Of a DNA stretch of 64,000 nt, positions 12,290 through 23,414 are shown piece after piece; positions within the stretch are counted from its first letter, which is position 1; each line of letters opens with the position of its first letter. Both the position numbers and the translations under genes were made by a program. The notes below the pieces were generated by a model that saw nothing but the letters and a program-made list of their open reading frames with translations, ran no database searches and was not told where the DNA came from. The DNA comes from Nissolia schottii. Its lineage: Eukaryota > Streptophyta > Magnoliopsida > Fabales > Fabaceae. The stretch spans positions 310,001 through 374,000 of the forward strand of contig QANU01104693.1 of the NCBI GenBank assembly GCA_003254905.1, read 5' to 3'.

Positions 12290-13572
12290 TAGCTAGGGTG
12301 TTACATATAGTTGATGAAAAATGATCATTAATAAAAAAGTTTTTTTTACAATGAAAAACACAATGTTATAGCCTATAAATGATGAACATTACTCCAAGAA
12401 ATTAATTTTGATGAAATAGAGAAGTTTGTAGGCTATAAAAATGAACAATTTGAAAACCATTTTTGAGCTAAAATTCACCTATGAAAACTAACCATAATTA
12501 AAAAGGTTTCTTTACAACTAAAAGATGAGTCTACAGTTTATAAATGATGCCCATTATACCATGAAACAAGTATTGATGATAAAGAGAAAAATGTTGGCTA
12601 TGAAAAATGCACATTTTTTAAAATCATTTTTGAGCTAAAATTTAACGATATAGCCTACGAAAAATGACCATTAACAAAAAAATTTCTTTACAACGAAAAG
12701 GACAGAGCTATAGCCTATATATGATGGTCATTACTCCAAGAAATTGGTTTTAATGAGAAAGAGAAAGTCATAGGCTTTGAAAAATGCATATTTCCAAAAA
12801 CCATTTTTGAGTAGAAATTCAAGGCTAGCCTATGAAAAATGACCATTAATAAAATAAAATAAAATAAAGTTTTTTTACAACGAAAAGGATAGAGCTATTG
12901 CCTATAAATGATGATCAGTATTCCAATAAATTGGTATTGATGAGAACGATAAGATTATAGGCTATGAAAAATGCATATTTCTGAAAATCATTTTCAAGCA
13001 GAAATTCAAGGCTATCACCTATGAAAAATGAACACTAATAAAAAAAATTTATTTATAAAGTAAAAGACAAGGCGATAGCCTATAAATTATAAGCACTACT
13101 CCAAGAAATAAGTGTTGATGAAATAGAGAAGGTAGTAAGCTATTAAAAAATGCATATTTCCTAAAACCACATTTGAGCATAAATTCCAGGTCGTAACTTA
13201 CGAAAAATGACCATTAATAAAAAAAATATTTACAATGAAAAGGATAGAGCTATTCCCTATAAATGATGATCATTATTCTAAGAAAACAATATTGATGAGA
13301 GAGAGAAGGTTATAAGCTATGAAAAATGGTTATTTCCTCAAACCATTTTCAAGCAGAAATTCAAGGCTATCGCCTTTGAAAAATGACCGTTAATAAAAAA
13401 AAAAGGTTTCTTTACAACTTAAAAGACAAGGTTATAGCCTATAAATGATAAGCATTACTCTAAGAAATAAATATTGATGAAATAGAGAAGGTCATAGGCT
13501 ATTAAAACTGCATATTTTCGAAAACTACATTTGAGCAAAAATTCAAGGCTATAGTGTAACACCCATCTTTTT
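12290..13572. repeat. Inverted GGGTGTTACA / TGTAACACCC bracket around the tandem array
   Basis: GGGTGTTACA at 12295-12304 and TGTAACACCC at 13557-13566 are exact reverse complements and abut the two ends of the array. They are either the starts of two LTRs facing away from each other or terminal inverted repeats of one unit carrying the array. The similarity seems to extend inward (TATAG on both sides), but CTATAG is also part of every repeat unit, so that extension may be trivial. Confidence 0.6.
12305..13556. repeat. Seven-unit tandem array, about 175 bp per unit
   Basis: Units begin near 12305, 12481, 12658, 12832, 13021, 13201 and 13377. Each has the same order of landmarks: GAAAAATGACCATTAATAAA, TTTACAAC, a TATAGCCTATAAATGATG block, ATTACTCCAAGAAAT, TTGATGA, ATAGGCTATGAAAAATGCAT, ACCATTTTTGAGC, AAATTCAAGGCTAT. 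Inside each unit the TAGCCTAT and ATAGGCTA blocks are inverted relative to each other. Units 5 and 7 share variants (AAAGACAAGG, ATGAAATAGAGAAGGT, ACATTTGAGC) that differ from units 3, 4 and 6. No open reading frame spans the array. Confidence 0.9.
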
Positions 13573-14799
13573 CATTATTCTAAGTATTGTCTTAGAATAA
13601 TGTCTGCCTAGTTTAGAATTTATTATTAATCATATATTAGTTTAACCATATAGCCATTGTGTATTGTTTTTGTAGCATACTTGTGTTTATAAATCTAGAA
13701 CTATTAAGTCTGTTATGAAGCGTCAGTTTATCATATTGTTGACCTGACAGTCACATGCCACTTTAGATAAGTAAACCTTAAGCCAAAGGCCCACAGAGGA
13801 GCTCTCAGGACTTGTCCTATACCTTTAGGAAGTATAGAGATTTTTCACCTTTGTTCTTTGTTGATTTTGGAACCTTTGTTGATTTGCGAATAAAAGTTTC
13901 AGTTTAAGAATTAGGGTTTTTCTCTAGTGTTTATAGAGCTGATTTTCTCTCTATTTAAGGTTTTCAAAGGCCAATGATGAGTGTTAGACCCTCCTTTATA
14001 GTTCTTTATAGATGTTTATACAACATGGTCACATTTTAGTTTCATGATGTGTCTTGAATCACGCGTCAAACAAATGCACGACATGTCACCACACATGGCA
14101 CTCGCATGAACGCCACATGTTGCAACACATGGCTCTTAGGCGTCACATGGTGCTGCCTTTTCTCCCCTTTGAGAGAAGTGTCTCAAGCTTGCCTACACAG
14201 TGGACACATGTCCAAGTTCTGCATGAGACCATCGTCATCCTTTATAATTATTTCCCTTCTTTTCTTTTGTTTCTAAGAAAATAACTTACTTGTAAGATTA
14301 TGTGGATGAATGTATGTTTTTTTTTTTGTTTATGTCTGAAGGACTCAATCAGACCCTTTGGGGTCAACCTTGTGACTCAGGCACGACATGAAAAGAGCAA
14401 TACCCTTTCTTGAATTTCCTACTGTCAATTATGTTGTCGGTGGGCCCCGTCTGTCAATTGGCATCCCTATTAATAAAAAATTTGTGCCTTAAACCCCAAG
14501 GGTACATTTCAGTATGAGTTTCCATGTCATCCTAACTCCACCTAGGATCTCTGTCCCAATCCAAAGCCATTTTATTAAATTTTGATGTTACGAGAACCCA
14601 GGTAGCGGTTTAGGCTTTACTTGTAGTCTTACGAGTCTGAAATCAATTTTCTTTCTATTTGAACTTAATTAAGTGTTAAAGGTATTCTTGGGACTCACTT
14701 TTATAGTGTTTTCTCATTTTTACCTTTATCTGATTTAATTTACCCTTATACACTCAAAACAGTCATGTTTTAGTTTTCTGAGGAATTTCGAATGGCATG

Positions 14800-16310
14800 T
14801 GATAGGTGTATTTTGTACCCTATTTTATTATTCTATAATTGAACATTGTATACTAAAAACGTGTAATTTTAATTCTTAATTAATATGTTTTGCACATTAT
14901 CCTCTTTTGTGAGAAATTGAGAAAAATGCAATTTTAAGCACTACTTTATCTTAGAATTTAATGTATAGATTTCTTTTATTCTTTTTTAGTTTTCTATTTT
15001 AATTGCAGAAAATAAATTGTCAAGAGGATCATTGAAGATTTGAAGGAGATTTGATAAGATATAAATTTTGAAGAAGAGATTTGAAGAGAAGATTGAGACC
15101 AATAAATGCAAGATTAAATTCAAATTCAAAAAGATTTGGTCAAAGATTTGCTGAGGATTTTTAATGCTGACTTTGCCACGGATTTTGTACTAGAATGGAA
15201 ATTGAATCTTGATTTGACCTCAACTACAAAGTTGTAGATCTATCTCAGCTTTAATTGGAGATTTGAATCACTTCAATCCGATATCTGTAGCCGAAGTTAT
15301 CGCGATTTTACTAAATGCTGTGTTGAAACTGCGGGATTTACTCCCACTTTGTGCCAATCCTCTATAAATAAAAATCCTCTCTCAGCAACTTGAAGGGAAC
15401 TTCATTCTCAATCTCCACTTTTATTTTCTGCACTTTTCTCTTTTATTTTATGCACTTTAGATTTATGTTAGTAGTGCTTAGTTATTAATTCTTCAAGGAT
15501 TGTTGGAGCGCTCGAATTGACAACGCAAGCTCCCAAATATTTGCAAATTTCTTCCGTTCTTGTATTCAGGTTTTGTTACTTTAATTCTCTATTATGTTCC
15601 ACTCTCTTCTTCTATTTATTTATTATGAGTTGTTATCCTCCATCCATGGAGGAGTAGTTTCTTAATATCTAGCATGCGGTAACTCTAGATTAGGATTAAT
15701 TCGAGGTATTGTCCTTAATGTTATTCATGATTTGTTCCACCCCTAATTAGTAATATAGCGATTGCATGTTGTTGGTTAGGGTTAATCCTAGGTTGATAGA
15801 TCTTGACGATTGTAGGATTTATTGATTTAGGATTTGGGAACTTTTTGGGGATCTAATTAGATTGAATTAGGTTGTGCAATTGGGACATAATGGATATGTG
15901 TTTTAAATGCTGAGATCTTAGTTTTAATTCCTATATTAATAAATGCTTAGGGGATTGACGATCGTAGTCTCTTAGGTGAATTGCGTATTAGTTAGAGATT
16001 TCAACTAATAAACAACATCCCCTTATCAATAATTAATTAGTAACCAATGACAATTAATCCTTGATCTAGAAACACCGTATGCAGGATATTATTTTTTTTA
16101 TCACTGTTAACTTACTTTTATTTTGCTTTCTTTGTATTTATATTCATCAATCCAAACCCCCCCTTTTAATTGTAATTATAATTGGCTTGGAAATTGCTTC
16201 ATTGGGAGACGACCTAGGGTAGCTGCTGTACTACGTTTTTTGGATTAATTTAGTTTTCTAAATTATTATTTGATCGCGCACTGAAATTAACGACATTTTG
16301 GTGTGTGTCA
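14800..16310 (+). mobile_element. Solo LTR (family A, Athila/Tat type) with GCATG duplication
   Basis: The 1511-bp segment starts TGATAGGTGTATTTTGTACC and ends GGTGTGTGTCA. It is flanked by GCATG at 14795-14799 and again at 16311-16315, a perfect 5-bp target-site duplication. A TATAAATA promoter lies near 15363. The same LTR, diverged, is present at 34449-35832 and 38671-39142 (plus) and 8534-12000 (minus). The element's primer-binding site does not follow the right end, which confirms recombination to a solo LTR. Confidence 0.93.
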
Positions 16311-16719
16311 GCATGGCAAGCCTTAGCTAGCCATGTCATCACCACCCCTTTCCACCCTTTCCATGTGGCAAGCCATATGTCACCAATCTCTTTCCCCTTG
16401 GTCACCAAGTGTCTCCATTCATTGGGCTTGAAGAGCCATGTGACCACTCGACCACTAACATCACTAACACACCCCATAGCATTTCATTCTTCATTATGGT
16501 GTTTCCTTTTCTTTTGGAGAGAATTCTTAGAGATAAATTCCCTAAGTCTCCACCTGCAACATTATCTCATCATCATCTATTGTCTCATCCTTCACCAAGC
16601 GACCACCTTCATCATCCACACCATTACTTTCACCACCTCATCATCCCTCAAGCAACCTCCACCATGATTCCATTACCATCTCTATCATCATCTCATCGAC
16701 ATCATCACCGTTGTGGCTT

Positions 16720-18233
16720 TGTAGAAAGCTTTTTACAATGGGTTTGCTCTCGTGTTTATTTAATATATCCTTTCTACAGCTTTCAAATCCTCAAGGGATC
16801 CAATCGCAGTATAGTCGGGTATAATCGTCTCCTCAGGGATTGTGGCTTATAAAATGGCCGTCTTATATGAATTTATTTTAAGCTTATAGGAAATGATTTG
16901 TTTTTGTTGTTAAATTAAGGACAAACAAATTGTAAACAAAGTAAAATAGAACGCAATAGTGGTATTAGGTTTAAGCAAGGCAAGAAAGGTGTTGGGATTT
17001 TAAGTGACAATATTTCTCAATGCAACCATTAACCTAGTGAATATGACCTATGAGTCTTTTGATTTTATCACCACCAGTTCTTAACTTAATCATCTTTTCT
17101 CAAGCATGTTAAGATCACAAGTCCCTTTATTATGTTGTCGAATATCTTGCACAAACTTAACAAAGTACCTTGACGTTAATGCAGGTGTTAAAGCAATTAG
17201 TTCTTGATTCCAGTTATGGCAATTATGAACTAAATGAATTGATCTAGATCATGCTTAAGAAATTGTAACTTCCGTTCGCAATCTTTAAGCATAGAATCAA
17301 GCTTAGCATAGCACTATTGATCTTAAACTGGTTATAACTTAATTGGTATAACGTCCGTTCATACAAGCAAGTCTCAGGTCAAGAAGCAAAACACTAAGCA
17401 AAAGCTAGCATGAAGCATAAGATCAATCATTAAAATCGTAAGACAACATAGAATCACAAGCGTAGGTTAAGATGGATACATTTCAAAAATAAAGCACATC
17501 AAATCCCAACAACAAAGAAAGTTAGCTATCCATAGACATGGATAGGTTACAAGCTTACAAGAACTCTAGAGAAGCCGTAGATTAAAGAGCAATGGTGGTT
17601 TGTTTCCACACCTCCACCACGAACTACAACTGTTGGGATTTCTCCAGCACTTCCCTAAGGGATTCTTCAATCTCCTAAGCCTTTCTTTCTTTCCTAAACC
17701 GAGTATGAACTGTGTAATGTAGCAAGGATGAATGGAAATTGATGATATGAACTGCAGGGATGCCTCCCTATTTATAGGCAAAGCTTCAGCCGCCAGACAC
17801 GCTAGGCGTGCGCCTGGCGTGCGCTAGGCGCGGTTGGTGAACACGCGAGGCGTGGTTGGTGGCTTGGTCCACTGTGGCGGCTGCTTTTGGAAGGTTAGGT
17901 GAGGACGCCTGGCGTGCGCCTGACTTGTGAGCCTGGCGTGCGCCTGACTTGTGAGCCTGGCGTGCGCCTGACTTGTTAGCCTGGCGTGCGCCTGACTTGT
18001 GAGACTTGTGAGCCTGGCATGCTGTCCCTGGCCCATATACTTTTCTTGCCTCGCCGTCCTTTGTATGCGTCTTTCCTATATGGGATTTTTACAAGAATTG
18101 TATCAATTTATAATATATATGTATCCACTCCTTAAAACTTAATAAAATCATATATTGGCTTAAAATTTTATCTAAAATAATCCATATAAGTGTCATCTAA
18201 GCCTATAGAAATACCAAAATATGGCACTTATCA
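16720..18233 (-). mobile_element. Solo LTR (family B, Athila type) with GGCTT duplication
   Basis: The 1514-bp segment runs on the plus strand from TGTAGAAAGC to CACTTATCA. It is flanked by GGCTT at 16715-16719 and 18234-18238, a perfect 5-bp duplication. On the minus strand it begins TGATAAGTGCCATATTTTGG and has a TATAAATAGG promoter near 17770. The full LTR at 47275-48788 shares the 3' part closely (for example TCCTCAAGGGATCCAAT, GCAGTATAGTCGGGTAT) and has exactly the same length. It carries a 24-bp tandem repeat at 17907-18011 that the other copy lacks. Confidence 0.93.
17907..18011. repeat. 24-bp GC-rich tandem repeat inside a solo LTR
   Basis: Four units of 24 bp (GCCTGGCGTGCG then CCTGACTTGTGA) lie at 17907, 17931, 17955 and 17979, with one T-for-G change in the third, followed by a partial GACTTGTGA. 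They are GC-rich in an otherwise AT-rich LTR and sit just upstream of its promoter on the minus strand. Confidence 0.92.
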
Positions 18234-19664
18234 GGCTTCCATCGCCAGCCACCATCAATCACCCTTCACCATGTAACACCATCCTCATAACCACAAGTCA
18301 ACTTTTCCCTCATGACCTTAAGCCAAGCCACCACCACCCGAGCTCACCATGACACCACCCTCACCACTATGTCAAACCCTCATCATCATCATCCAAGTTG
18401 TCTTTGTGTTTTAGGTGGGTGCTCCGTTAGAGTAATGTACCCTGGATGCATGTGTGTTATGTGAATTTAATGTTTGTGCTGTTTGGATTTATTTTGGGAA
18501 GTTGATAGATCTGGTGAGTTATGGGTATTGTCATTGAATTACGGTTAATTTTTGTTGGTTTATTTGGAGTAAAATTATGTTTTGGTGTAATTGGTTTTAA
18601 ATTCAATTTAGTGTGTAAAAAGAGATTGTTTGGGCTTTCGGGTATGTTTAGTTTAATTGGAAAGAAAAATGGATTTTTGTGTGAATTGTGTTAGATTGTG
18701 ATTATGGTGTGTAAAAATGAGATTTTCTTGGTTTACAAATGTTTTTGTTGCTTTCGGGTGTGTTTAAGTTATTTCGGATCAATGAAAATGGATTTTATGA
18801 GTTTGGATAAATTGTGGTTGTTTTGGTTAAAGTTGGGGTTTGTGGGACTAAACTGGTGTTTTGGACATTTTTGTGAAAATTTTAGTCAGTTGGAAAGATT
18901 TGGTATGTTATAAATTTATTTCATGCAACGTGTTTTTGACATAAATTAAGTCTTGTGTCGAGTTGTGTTTGTGGGATAGATTTCGGTTTCTAGAGCTTAA
19001 CATGTTTTGAGAAACTAGGAGTGAAACTGGATTTCGCTAAGCTTTAGACTTACTTTCAAAAATAGTGTTGGTGAGATATTTTAGAAAATTGAGTTATACA
19101 GAATTAGATTCCAAATCAGTTTCCTTTGTTTTGGACTTAGAGTTCGTATTTTCAAAAAACGTTAACGTATTATTGGAGTTTCTTGTGACTTGTGAATAAA
19201 CTATGTTTTTAGAAAGTTTTGTTGTATGATGTGTTTTAACTGAGCTTTGAATCCAGTTTAATTTATGTATGTGATGGTTTGAGGGATGATTTCATACTAT
19301 GTTGAATTTATGTTAAGTCCTCTGATTCTAGAGTTAGCGGTGACAAAAGGTAGAATTTTTGGAAAAAGGTTGTAAGATCTGCATATAATTGTATGATAAT
19401 TTAGCGTGCAGTTATAGGAGTATGGTTCAACTATATCTCGATTGATAATATCTTTAATAAACTATTTGTGTCAGATTTGTTTACTTATGTCTGAATTATG
19501 ACTGAGTATTGCTGCTATATGTGATGATATTAGTTACTTATTTGACTGTGCATGTATAGAGTATGTCTTTTATATTAAGTTTTTATGCACAATTCAAGAC
19601 AGTTATTAAGGTTAAAGATAAAGATTAAACCAAGATAAACTGCATAAGAATCTTAGGGGATTAT

Positions 19665-19840
19665 CGGCTAAGACGAGTTTGGTCAACCCTTAGTTAAGAT
19701 AACAGGTCAGTTCGTCAGGAAAACATAACCCAAACAAAGTTGATGTTACCTCTATTTCGGTTAACCCTTAGTTAAGATAACATGTCAGTCCATCGAGAAA
19801 ATATCAGCTAAGCAAAGTTGGTATTACCTCTATTTTTGTC
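19665..19840. repeat. Two-copy tandem duplication, about 80 bp
   Basis: GGTCAACCCTTAGTTAAGAT at 19681 is repeated with changes as GGTTAACCCTTAGTTAAGAT at 19759. Both are followed by AACA(G/T)GTCAGT and, after about 45 bp, by (A/C)AAAGTTG(A/G)T(A/G)TTACCTCTATTT. The duplication lies in LTR-like non-coding sequence. Confidence 0.75.
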
Positions 19841-20420
19841 CTATAAGGCTACCTCCAAGCTAGAGATGGTTTAACCATCCCCTTGGTCTGACTCTCAAGT
19901 CAAGCACCTCGCCAGCCAAGCTAGAGTTGGTCTTTTACGCTAGATGTGTTAGTGGGTTGCACCCACTGGTTTGAGCTCAACATCAATCAAGAAGGTTTTT
20001 ACCTTGATGGAAAGCTTTCCTGACAGATACAGAAGGAGTTCTTCAACAAGGAATACACTAATCAAAATAGTCTAGTCAGTCAAGTCTACATGCTTATGTG
20101 ATTGTGTTTGTTCCGAGTTGTTCTCTCCTTTCACATAGTAAAGTAGGATAAAATCGTTTAGGACTAGTTTAAAGTATTAATGAATAAGGAAAACTGTTAT
20201 TTTATGCATATCAGCAAGTTTTAAATTATTTGTCCTCTTTAGTTACATGCTGAGAATACAAATTTTCATCCCCACTTGATCATGGTCTAGGTTCTTACGA
20301 AGGGAGGCTTCCTTCTTCTCTTGAAATAAGAAAAATATTTTCCGTTTTCGTATCTCGTTTAGTGCACGTGCTCCGCTGCTGAAAGAATTTCAGCTCCGCG
20401 CTCCTCTGGCCCGCTTCAAT

Positions 20421-22989
20421 TGTTGGGTTTAGATTAGTTAATAGTAGTATAACTAATTAACTATGTATATTGGCACCCAAAACATATATCAATTTAGTTA
20501 ATATAAACACGTTAGATATACTAAAGAGACTTACCTACATTCAACAAGGCTCAAGACTGCTTGTAGCCAATAAATTTCATTGATGAGATTTTTAATAGCA
20601 ATTGACTTTGATGGGTACATATACATATTGAAATATTAACGAGAAACAACAAAAAGAGTTTAGCATTAAAAAATTTAGATAATATTCCAAGAAGAAATCT
20701 TAATATAGCCTTCAAAATATTAAAAAAAAAAAAAGATTAACAAAGTCAATGTTTTTGCCTTTTATTAATTATTTAATTAATCAAACAACATTAGTTGTAT
20801 ACAATAATATAACCCATAAATATTTATGATTTTAATATGTTACGCTTTTGAGATTTGATTTAAGTTCTTAAAAATATTTTTTTTAGTTAATTTAAACATA
20901 TTATAAATATTTGGTTTTAGTCATTAATATGTTATAAATGATTTGGTTTTAATCTTTATCATTAATGATGCTCTTTTTAAAAAGGAGTCCACTCAGCACT
21001 AGCTTTGTCAAATATAATATTATTCCTGAGGATCTAGATTGACTAGATCACAACGTAGAAGAGAATGTAGACTAAAATCAAATATTTATAGTATGGTTAG
21101 ACAAAATTAATTTTTAGACACCTAAAACAAATTTCTAGAATTTGGTAAAAACTTGAAACATATTTAAATCAATATTTATTAAAATTTTGACATAATCAGC
21201 AAGATTCAAGCTGTAACATGCCAAATCAAAAATTTCATCTAATTAGTACTTTTCAATTTTAATTCGATAATCTAGCTAAATTGAGAATGGTTTGGGGGAA
21301 AAGTTATCAAGGATTGTTTTGTTTAATTTATCAAGAATATATAAGTTGTCATTTAAACTATTGGCCTACTAATCTTCAAATTTTAGTAGACGATGAATGC
21401 CATCATTGGTCGCGGAACTAGAAACCTTGATGCGTACCATTTCATGCCTTGAAATTTCATTAAAACAACTTGAAGTTGGTGATATTCTAACATATTTATT
21501 CCTTTCCAAAGTCAATTTTCTCCAAATTGAAAAACAAACGAAATAAAAGCATTTTCAACCATGAAACATAGAGATAACTTACGTATGCAAGCTATAGTTT
21601 CACATGACTGTAACTATTCTATAGATTCTATATATATTCCTCACTTTTGAAAACGATTTCAAATATTCAACTTGTGATAATTACCTTTTAAAAATCACAG
21701 AATATCATTGTCTAGTATATATTCAACGGCATAGTTAAGAAGTCATATGCAAATATATTAAGGGTGAATGCCACCTCTCCGATTTATCATTGGATTACAA
21801 AAGGGTGAAAAAAAAATCCCATAATTAATTATAAATTGATAATTACTTACTAGTATAAAAAAATTTATTCTTGAAAAAGAGAGGACGCAGGAATAATAAA
21901 AACTACATATATAAAGAAAAGAAAAATATTGTTTGAGGAAAAATAACGGGGGCAGGGGAAAAAGAAAAGAAAAACAAATTAAGAGAAGGAAAAAGAAGAA
22001 TGAAAAAAAATTATTTTCATATCAAAATAAACACCATGACATTATATTTAGCGGACCATAGTATATAATAAAAAATTCAATCATTTCTAACATTATTTTT
22101 TCATCAAATCACACTCCCACTCTTGTTCTTTATCTCTAAAACAAGTGAATATCAACATAATAAAAATAAGTATCAACGTAATAATTATAGGCATCAATAT
22201 AATGAAAATAGGCATAAACAAAAAAAATGTATCAGTATTTTTTAAAAAGAAAAGTTTTTTTTATATATATAAACGTTGATATACATTTATGATGTGGTAA
22301 TGCATATTTTCATTATGTTGATCTTATGACTATTACATTGATGTCTATTTTTATTATGTTGATACCGATGTGATGAATGAGTTTGATGTTCGAGAGAGAA
22401 AAGGACATCAGGTGGATGTTGATATATATCTTTATTATGTTGATGCATATTTCTGTTATGTTGATGTCTAGTTCTATTATGTTGGTACGTAAAAATGAGA
22501 GAGTGAGAGCAAATTAGAGAGAGTCTGCTGATCTCTAACGGGAGACAGTACCACATGATGGAGAGAGCGTGTCATTTGATAGAAAAAAAAAAGTGTTCAA
22601 AAAATTGAATAATAATTACATTGATGTCGTCTTAATGTGCATTGCTACCACATGTGCGAGTGTTAGTGTCGCATGCACATGAGTTGATGCTAATTGCAGG
22701 AGAGAAATTACCCATTAATTATATCAAATATAACAATTTTATAATTTTCTTTTGCATATAAAATGTATATAAGATATTTAGACACATTTAGTATCCAACT
22801 AGCCCTACTCAAAAACAAAAGTGGGCTAAGTAATGATCCAATGGACAAAGAAGCTTGAGGGAACTACGTGTAGCTTTGCATGAAAATGTTAATAGTGAAA
22901 TCTCAATAAATAGAGAGAGCAGAGGATGACCTTTTTGGACATTTCACCCAATACATAAAAAGGGCACAAACCCAAGGGGAATCAGCTAT
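20421..22989. other. AT-rich intergenic stretch upstream of the TGA gene
   Basis: No gene or recognisable retrotransposon domain was seen. It holds the inverted minisatellite at 22141-22490 and long A-rich runs (21890-22010). A small open frame at 22287-22556 (minus) is only the translation of that minisatellite (repeated QHN), and I reject it as a gene. Confidence 0.5.
22141..22490. repeat. Inverted minisatellite (ATCAACATAAT / ATTATGTTGAT)
   Basis: At 22141-22215 imperfect units resembling ATCAACATAATAAAAATAGG occur in one orientation. From about 22300 to 22490 the reverse complement type (TTATTATGTTGATG with CATATTT or TCTATTT spacers) occurs at least six times. The arms could fold into a large imperfect hairpin. 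Confidence 0.7.
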
Positions 22990-23193
22990 AGAGAGCTGGT
23001 TTTCCATTATTCCACTTACTACACTTCCAAACACCAAAAGTGGTTTTTGCAATTTTCAAAGACAGTTTCTTCTCCTCTCTTCTGTGGTTTTTTCTCTTTA
23101 GAGAGAGAGAGAGAGAGTTTGAAGATGATATCTTCATTGAACCGCTTTATCTGAAAAGAAAAGGGAAAAAAAAAAGGGGGGGCAGAGAGATAG

Positions 23194-23239
<46 letters not shown>

Positions 23240-23414
23240 AAAAAAAGAAGGAAGGGTTGTCATCTTGCAATTTCCTCTTGCATTCAATTCCATTTCCTCT
23301 CTTCAACATAACCGACTCTCTCTTTATTCTCTCTCTCTCTCTGCGTGGACACACATAGAGAGGAAAAATGGTTTTATTAAGTGCAACAAACAACAGAAGG
23401 CGGTTTCACCATTA
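22990..23414 (+). promoter_or_regulatory. TGA gene 5' leader region with GA, TA and CT microsatellites
   Basis: Upstream of the first plausible start codon lie a GA run (23102-23117), a TA run (23196-23237) and a CT run (about 23327-23342). There are upstream ATGs, including one in frame at 23265, but the region is low-complexity and the homologous N terminus is more likely to start at 23415 or 23505. A transcription start was not identified. Confidence 0.45.
23196..23237. repeat. (TA)n microsatellite, about 20 units
   Basis: An uninterrupted TA run of about 40 bp lies in the leader or promoter of the TGA gene, about 180 bp before the first plausible start. Its length is likely to vary between individuals. 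Confidence 0.9.

Larger units (their letters stand above)
13557..20420. mobile_element. Old LTR-like segment interrupted by two solo LTRs; class uncertain
   Basis: From TGTAACACCC at 13557 the sequence is non-coding. It shows motif repetition (CACATGGC, CCATGTCACC) on both sides of the solo LTR at 14800-16310 and CACC/CATC-rich text on both sides of the one at 16720-18233, so 13557-14799, 16316-16719 and 18239 onwards were once contiguous. The later part (18420-20420) is T-rich with a long leader-like composition. The expected LTR end was not recognised, so family and right limit are open. No gene is supported here; the short open frames near 14054, 16305 and 16409 are low-complexity Thr/His/Pro text. 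Confidence 0.4.

Noticed and set aside
12305..13556. Array considered as CRISPR or an RNA gene cluster
   Set aside because: Units are contiguous without spacers, AT-rich, and diverged along their whole length, as in satellites.
14054..14284. 76-codon plus-strand frame with Cys and His residues
   Set aside because: The Cys/His pattern comes from repeated CACATG text, not from a zinc finger; it lies in LTR-like sequence.
16305..16852. Thr/His/Pro-rich plus-strand frames of 120 and 147 codons
   Set aside because: They read CACC/CATC low-complexity text, and the longer one runs into the solo LTR that starts at 16720.
22287..22556. 89-codon open frame on the minus strand with repeated QHN
   Set aside because: It is only the translation of an AT-rich minisatellite; there is no homology or codon structure of a gene.
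23019..23393. Minus-strand open frame with repeated Ile-Tyr
   Set aside because: It comes from the TA and GA microsatellites in the TGA leader.
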